From: Daldinia sp. FL1419
Lineage: Eukaryota; Ascomycota; Sordariomycetes; Xylariales; Hypoxylaceae
NCBI GenBank assembly: GCA_025201765.1
Contig: MU623745.1
Coordinates: forward strand, 1 to 11,982
Reading direction: 5' to 3'
DNA length: 11,982 nt
Positions 8,403 to 11,982 of this stretch are shown here, piece by piece; the first letter of the stretch is position 1, and the number at the start of each line of letters is the position of its first letter. Below the pieces are notes generated by a model, which saw nothing but the letters and a program-made list of their open reading frames with translations, did not search any database and had not been told where the DNA came from. The translations under genes and the position numbers were made by a program.

Positions 8403-8745
8403 AATTAAATCTTTTAATATTATATTAATAACCTTTTTCTACCTAATAATTTAAAATAAAACTCCATTTCTATTCTAAATAAATATATTAAAAATATATA
8501 TTAGGATATTATGTTTAATATTAAAATAATTTATATATCAATTATTAGAAAAAGTTAATACTTTATTTTTATTAATAAATATTTAAATAAAAACTTAAAT
8601 ATAAATATTAATTAAATTAAAAAAGCTAATATTAGATTTAATAATAAATTATTTATTAAATTATTTAAAATAATTATTATTAATACTTTTATTAATTAAA
8701 TATATTTTTATATTATAAAAATTAATATTTTATTTTATTTCTTTT
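8403..8745 (+). pseudogene. Copia aspartic protease domain, broken
   Basis: The retropepsin would process the Gag-Pol polyprotein. In the frame holding codons 8505 and 8679, residues around 8505-8530 align with the D-T/S-G-A active-site region of fungal copia proteases, and the catalytic Asp codon reads AAT (Asn) at 8517-8519. About 55 codons on, the frame continues in register with the family's second conserved stretch (near 8679-8720). TAA stops stand where Gln is usual. Near 8718-8750 similarity passes to the next frame, in which the rest of pol lies, so one small indel lies in or after this domain. The N-terminal limit is a guess. Confidence 0.6.
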
Positions 8746-8749
8746 AAAA

Positions 8750-9880
8750 AGTATAAATTAATTAAGAATATATTTTAATAATATAATTAATTAACTAATT
8801 TATAAAAATGATATAACAATTAAGGTTATATAAAAATGGGAATATTTGTGATTTTATTATAAAAATACCACTTTTTTTATAAAAATTAAATTATAATAAT
8901 TATATATTTATTTCATTTATTTATTAATTAATAAATTATATCCCTTATTAAATAAAATAAATTATAACATTAATATTAATAATTTCAAAAAAATTAACAA
9001 ATTTTATTATCATTATTAAATTAAGGGTAAAATTTTATAATAATTTAAATTTAATTTAAAAGATCTTAATTTAAACTTTAATTATAAAATAATTATTAAT
9101 ATTATATATTTTAACAAATAATTTATTTTATATATAATTAATATAATTATTAGATTTTAAATAGTACATTTTATAAAGATAATCTTAACCAAAGAGATTT
9201 AAAAGATATTTAAATAATGTTAGATTAATATTTACCTCGGACTTCCTAATATAATCACTCATAATATTAATATTAATTTTAATAATATTAAATTTAGGAA
9301 TAAGGTATACATTACAGGAATTATTTATTATTAAATACTAATAAAAACTTATTAATTTATTAATAAAATAAAAAAATATTATGGCCCTATTTATGAAGTT
9401 TACAAAATTATTATAGATAAATTTTAAAACTTTAATTTAAAAATATTATAATTATAAATGGTTATTAAGGTAGTGAATAATATTGCTAATCTAAATAACC
9501 TAATTCTTACCTTTTTAATTTTTGGTACATATCCCAGAATTAATATGGATTTATTACCTATTCCCTTTTAAATTATAAAAGTATAAGTTATTTAAAAAGT
9601 AATAATTAAGATTAAAAAGATTAAATTATAATAATTAATTAAAGATATTCTAAACATAAAGAACAATCCAAATATTTAAAAGATTTTATTTATATTATTT
9701 CCAATAAATAATAAAATTTTAATTTATTATAAGAAAAGCAATTAGAAAGGTTTTTACAAAGTAATTACAATTATTGATAAAGATATAATTATTATTTCAA
9801 ATATATTTGGTAGAATATTTATATTTAAGAATTTTTATATTAAATCCTATATGTAATTAAAGAAGATATTTGTACTTATT
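8750..9880 (+). pseudogene. Copia integrase, broken: HHCC finger, DDE core and C-terminal domain
   Basis: It would insert the cDNA into the genome. One frame runs through the whole domain without an indel. The zinc finger has the family spacing H-x4-H-x28-C-x2-C at codons 8903, 8918, 9005 and 9014, but all four read TAT (Tyr), reachable from CAT or TGT by one transition. The catalytic acids fall at 9098 (AAT), 9263 (AAT) and 9371 (AAA), so D, D, E became N, N, K. The last two are separated by exactly 35 residues. Downstream, the reading FGTYPR at 9521-9538 matches the FGAYPR signature of this fungal family's integrase C-terminal region, and a stretch at about 9725-9845 matches its terminal SH3-like part. 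Stops are mostly TAA where CAA is expected. Confidence 0.88.
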
Positions 9881-11608
9881 AAATAATTAAAATTTAAATT
9901 ATTTAAATCCAATTTTAATCTTAATAATTATGAATTTATTTTACAAGAAAGGTTTATGCATATTAATGATTTCTTTTATATAACTATAATATATCTTTTT
10001 AATAAAGAATGGATTAATTTTGTTCTTACCTTTTAATTATGAGTAGATGGAAAGATAATCACATTTGGAAAACTATATAAAACATTAGATTTAAAAGAAT
10101 TGAATACCTTATTTAAAAACAACATCTTATAATTAAAAATATATAATCCAATAATATATTAAGGTATTACATTATTTAAATTATAAATGATTTATGAAAT
10201 TAAGGGCAAAAATATTTTTTCTTTATATAAAAAATTAAAATTAATAATCCAAAATTATAATAATCTTAAAAAAGAATTTATTATAACTTACATATTTATT
10301 ATTTAAAAGGCTAATTAATATTTTATATTAATTTTAACATTATTTTTACATTAATAAAAAATAAAAATTATAATAAAAAATATTATTATAATATATATTT
10401 AATTTAAAATATTAATATAATAAATAATTTATATATATTTATTAATTAAATTGAAAAATAAATATTTTAAAAGAATGTTATTATATATTATAAAATTATT
10501 ATATGAATTTATTAAATTTGATATATATTGATTTAAAACTTATTTTTAACATTATTAATATAAATTACATATAAAACCTTTAATATTTAATCTTTATTTA
10601 TTAATTATTAATTTAAAATCTTTTAGAATTATTAGTTTATAAATGAATAATATTCTTAATATTGGTATTATAAAATTCCTTATAATTAAAAATAAAGTAT
10701 TTAATAAAACCAATATTAAAATATGCCCTTAAAAGATATTAAATAAGGGAATAGAAGATTTTAATAATATTTGTATTATAATTTATGATAATGATTATAG
10801 AATTTCAATTATTTAAAAAAATTAAATTGAGAAATTTGAACCACTAAATATTAAAATTATAGATATAGTTAATAAGTTTGTGGAGTAAAAGGTTTAAAAA
10901 ACTTATATTACTTTTATATATCAACCCAAAATAATTTTTAACTACTTAATTATTATTTAATATTAAGAATTAGAAATTAAAGAAATCAAGGCTTTAAATA
11001 TTAAAATTACTTAATAAATAGATAATAAAACTTATAAATTCAAATATATTAAATTAAATCCCTAAAATTTCTGTTTATATATTTTTATTAATAATTTATT
11101 TTTAAATAATAAGGACTTTAATTTATAAATTAAATATATTATTATTTTAAATAATAAAAAATTAATAAATTAAAATAATAAAATTAAAATTATTAGTAAT
11201 GTAATTTACTAATTATTTATTAAATATAAATACATTATTTGTAATATATTTACCAATAAAATATATGATATGATTTAAGATTTTAATATAAGATATATTA
11301 TATATTATATTATTAATATTATATTAAAATATTTCTTATTTCTTAAAATTTTTTTTATTTTTTATATTAATTTATTCTCCTTATATTAATGTTTGGTACA
11401 AATGGGTATTATTAATGAAAAAAGGTTGATAATAGATTTTATGATTTTAAAGTAATTATATAAAAATAGAGAGATAGATGATATTTATTGAATCCACAGA
11501 ACTTGTAATTTAATTAATGTTATAATAAAATTTTTTTTTAATAAGGTTATAAAGATATTAGTAGAAGATAATTAAGTTAATTTATATTTAAAAGGTTGGG
11601 TAAAATGA
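9881..11608 (+). pseudogene. Copia reverse transcriptase and RNase H, broken
   Basis: It would copy element RNA into DNA. It is in the same frame as the integrase and has no indel. From 10190 the reading follows the fungal copia RT: an EIKGK word, then the stretch corresponding to RLVIQ..YN and LTQSPTIQR. The first RT Asp (RDIT motif) reads AAT at 10379. The QTDD motif reads Q-M-N-N, with the Asp pair as AAT AAT at 10646-10651. RNase H follows: the TD.SF Asp (11090), ASELY Glu (11258), TDSKSLY Asp (11369) and NPADAMTK Asp (11516) read N, K, N, N. Neighbouring words survive, such as FLNNKDF (11099) and LVQMG (11393). The frame ends at TGA 11606-11608, 51 bp before the 3' LTR. If that TGA was once TGG, the true stop is slightly later. 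Confidence 0.9.
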
Positions 11609-11641
11609 AAAATTAATAATAATTTATAATTTATTATTTAT

Positions 11642-11659
11642 AAAAAAAAGTAGAACAAA
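11642..11659 (+). other. Candidate polypurine tract
   Basis: A purine-rich run (A8, then GTAGAAC and AAA) directly before the 3' LTR, where the plus-strand primer of LTR retrotransposons lies. The embedded T and C weaken it. Position is the main argument. Confidence 0.45.
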
Positions 11660-11875
11660 TGATGGTTATATATTATTAGGTATTATAAATCTTTGTAGTA
11701 AATAAAGGAGGTATTATATAATTAGTATATTATGTATATAAGGGTTTTAAATTTATTAAATTTAAAGTAAATAGTTTTTCTTTTTAGGATTTATGAATAT
11801 ATAGGTCTTATTGTATTGTTTTATTTGTTATTTGCTTTTGCTGTTATTTCTCTTATACGTACATTTATCCCAACA
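11660..11875 (+). repeat. 3' LTR of copia element
   Basis: TGATGG...CCAACA, 216 bp, gap-free partner of 5661-5876. Over most of its length it keeps G and has lost C, the reverse of the 5' copy. The last 60 bp or so switch: there it keeps several C that the 5' copy lost, including the CCC of ATCCCAACA. The terminal CA is intact. Confidence 0.93.
11735..11741 (+). promoter_or_regulatory. TATA box of 3' LTR
   Basis: TATATAA followed by GGG, at the same offset as 5736-5742. In the 3' LTR it would read outward, but the element is dead and no gene follows in the window. Confidence 0.4.
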
Positions 11876-11880
11876 CAAAT

Positions 11881-11982
11881 ATAAAAATTATAATAAAAGA
11901 TATTATTATAATATATATTTAATTTAAAATATTTATATAATAAATAATATTTATATAATTATTAATAAAATTAAAAAATAAA
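11881..11982 (+). mobile_element. Fragment of a second copia copy (reverse transcriptase), continuing off the window
   Basis: Identical to 10361-10462 at 95 of 102 positions without gaps, in the same orientation. It starts 5 bp after the 3' LTR, so it is a piece of another element of this family beginning inside its RT domain. The first difference is informative: at 11899-11901 the codon is GAT, the catalytic Asp of the RDIT motif, while the full element has AAT at 10379-10381. The left flank of the full element (before 5661) does not carry the matching upstream RT sequence, so this is not a simple insertion of one copy into another. Confidence 0.8.

Larger units (their letters stand above)
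5661..11875 (+). mobile_element. Full-length, RIP-inactivated Ty1/copia LTR retrotransposon
   Basis: A 6215-bp element with two 216-bp LTRs that align without a gap, and an internal region of 5783 bp. Order on the plus strand is LTR, probable gag, aspartic protease, integrase, reverse transcriptase, RNase H, LTR. Integrase upstream of reverse transcriptase is the defining order of Ty1/copia (Pseudoviridae). The polyprotein matches the filamentous-ascomycete copia type, in which the RT motif is QTDD rather than YVDD (family knowledge). All coding parts are broken by many transition-type stops and active-site changes. No target-site duplication is visible: the 5 bp before 5661 (AATAA) and after 11875 (CAAAT) differ even allowing transitions. 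LTR divergence cannot date it because RIP, not age, made the differences. Confidence 0.93.

Noticed and set aside
5661..11875. Copia element lying on the minus strand, since the reverse complement of the LTR also begins TG (TGTTGG)
   Set aside because: Integrase, RT and RNase H motifs all read on the plus strand, and the TATA box and candidate polypurine tract agree.
1..11982. Mitochondrial, apicomplexan or anaerobic-fungal origin suggested by extreme AT content
   Set aside because: Paired LTRs differing almost only by transitions, and frame-preserving decay of a fungal-type copia polyprotein, point to RIP in a filamentous ascomycete. No mitochondrial gene, rRNA or functional tRNA is seen.
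1..11982. Centromere or replication origin because of AT-rich repeats
   Set aside because: Some fungal centromeres consist of such DNA, but nothing in the sequence separates a centromere from any other AT isochore. Chromatin data would be required.

Overview
The window looks like part of an AT-rich, gene-free isochore from a filamentous ascomycete (Pezizomycotina). Every repeat copy I could compare carries the marks of repeat-induced point mutation (RIP): differences are almost all C-to-T and G-to-A transitions, indels are rare, coding frames stay in register but fill with TAA/TAG, and G plus C fall to roughly 10-15% by eye. I see no intact gene. The organism call is inference from this mutation pattern and from the fungal type of Ty1/copia polyprotein; the species cannot be read from the sequence.

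Layout. 1-465: RIP-eroded DNA. 466-1236: a barely mutated 755-bp terminal-inverted-repeat element (474-1228) with an exact 8-bp target duplication; nested inside it is a solo LTR-like sequence (624-1043) flanked by ATATAT. 1237-1936: the same kind of eroded DNA as on the left. 1937-2180: a less mutated island with a strong hairpin. 2181-4040: eroded DNA in alternating strand-polarised blocks, with a small less mutated patch near 2932-3010 and short simple repeats. 4041-4489: a RIP-degraded relative of the solo LTR, followed by a sequence that folds like the complement of a tRNA (4479-4556, minus strand, tentative). 4557-5660: G-rich eroded DNA with an unidentified broken reading frame.

5661-11875 is a full-length Ty1/copia LTR retrotransposon (6215 bp) on the plus strand. 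It has two gap-free 216-bp LTRs, a probable gag region, and recognisable protease, integrase, reverse transcriptase and RNase H, ending at a stop at 11606-11608. From about 8750 to 11608 the frame is unbroken by indels. All eleven presumed catalytic Asp/Glu codons I could place read as Asn or Lys, and all four zinc ligands of the integrase finger read as Tyr. After the 3' LTR, 11881-11982 is a piece of the reverse transcriptase of a second copy of the same family.

The most informative signals are the opposite strand polarity of mutation in the two LTRs, the block-wise G/C asymmetry of gene-free DNA, the young nested TIR element, and the candidate tRNA relic. I found no evidence for a novel functional system; this is a transposon graveyard with one late arrival.
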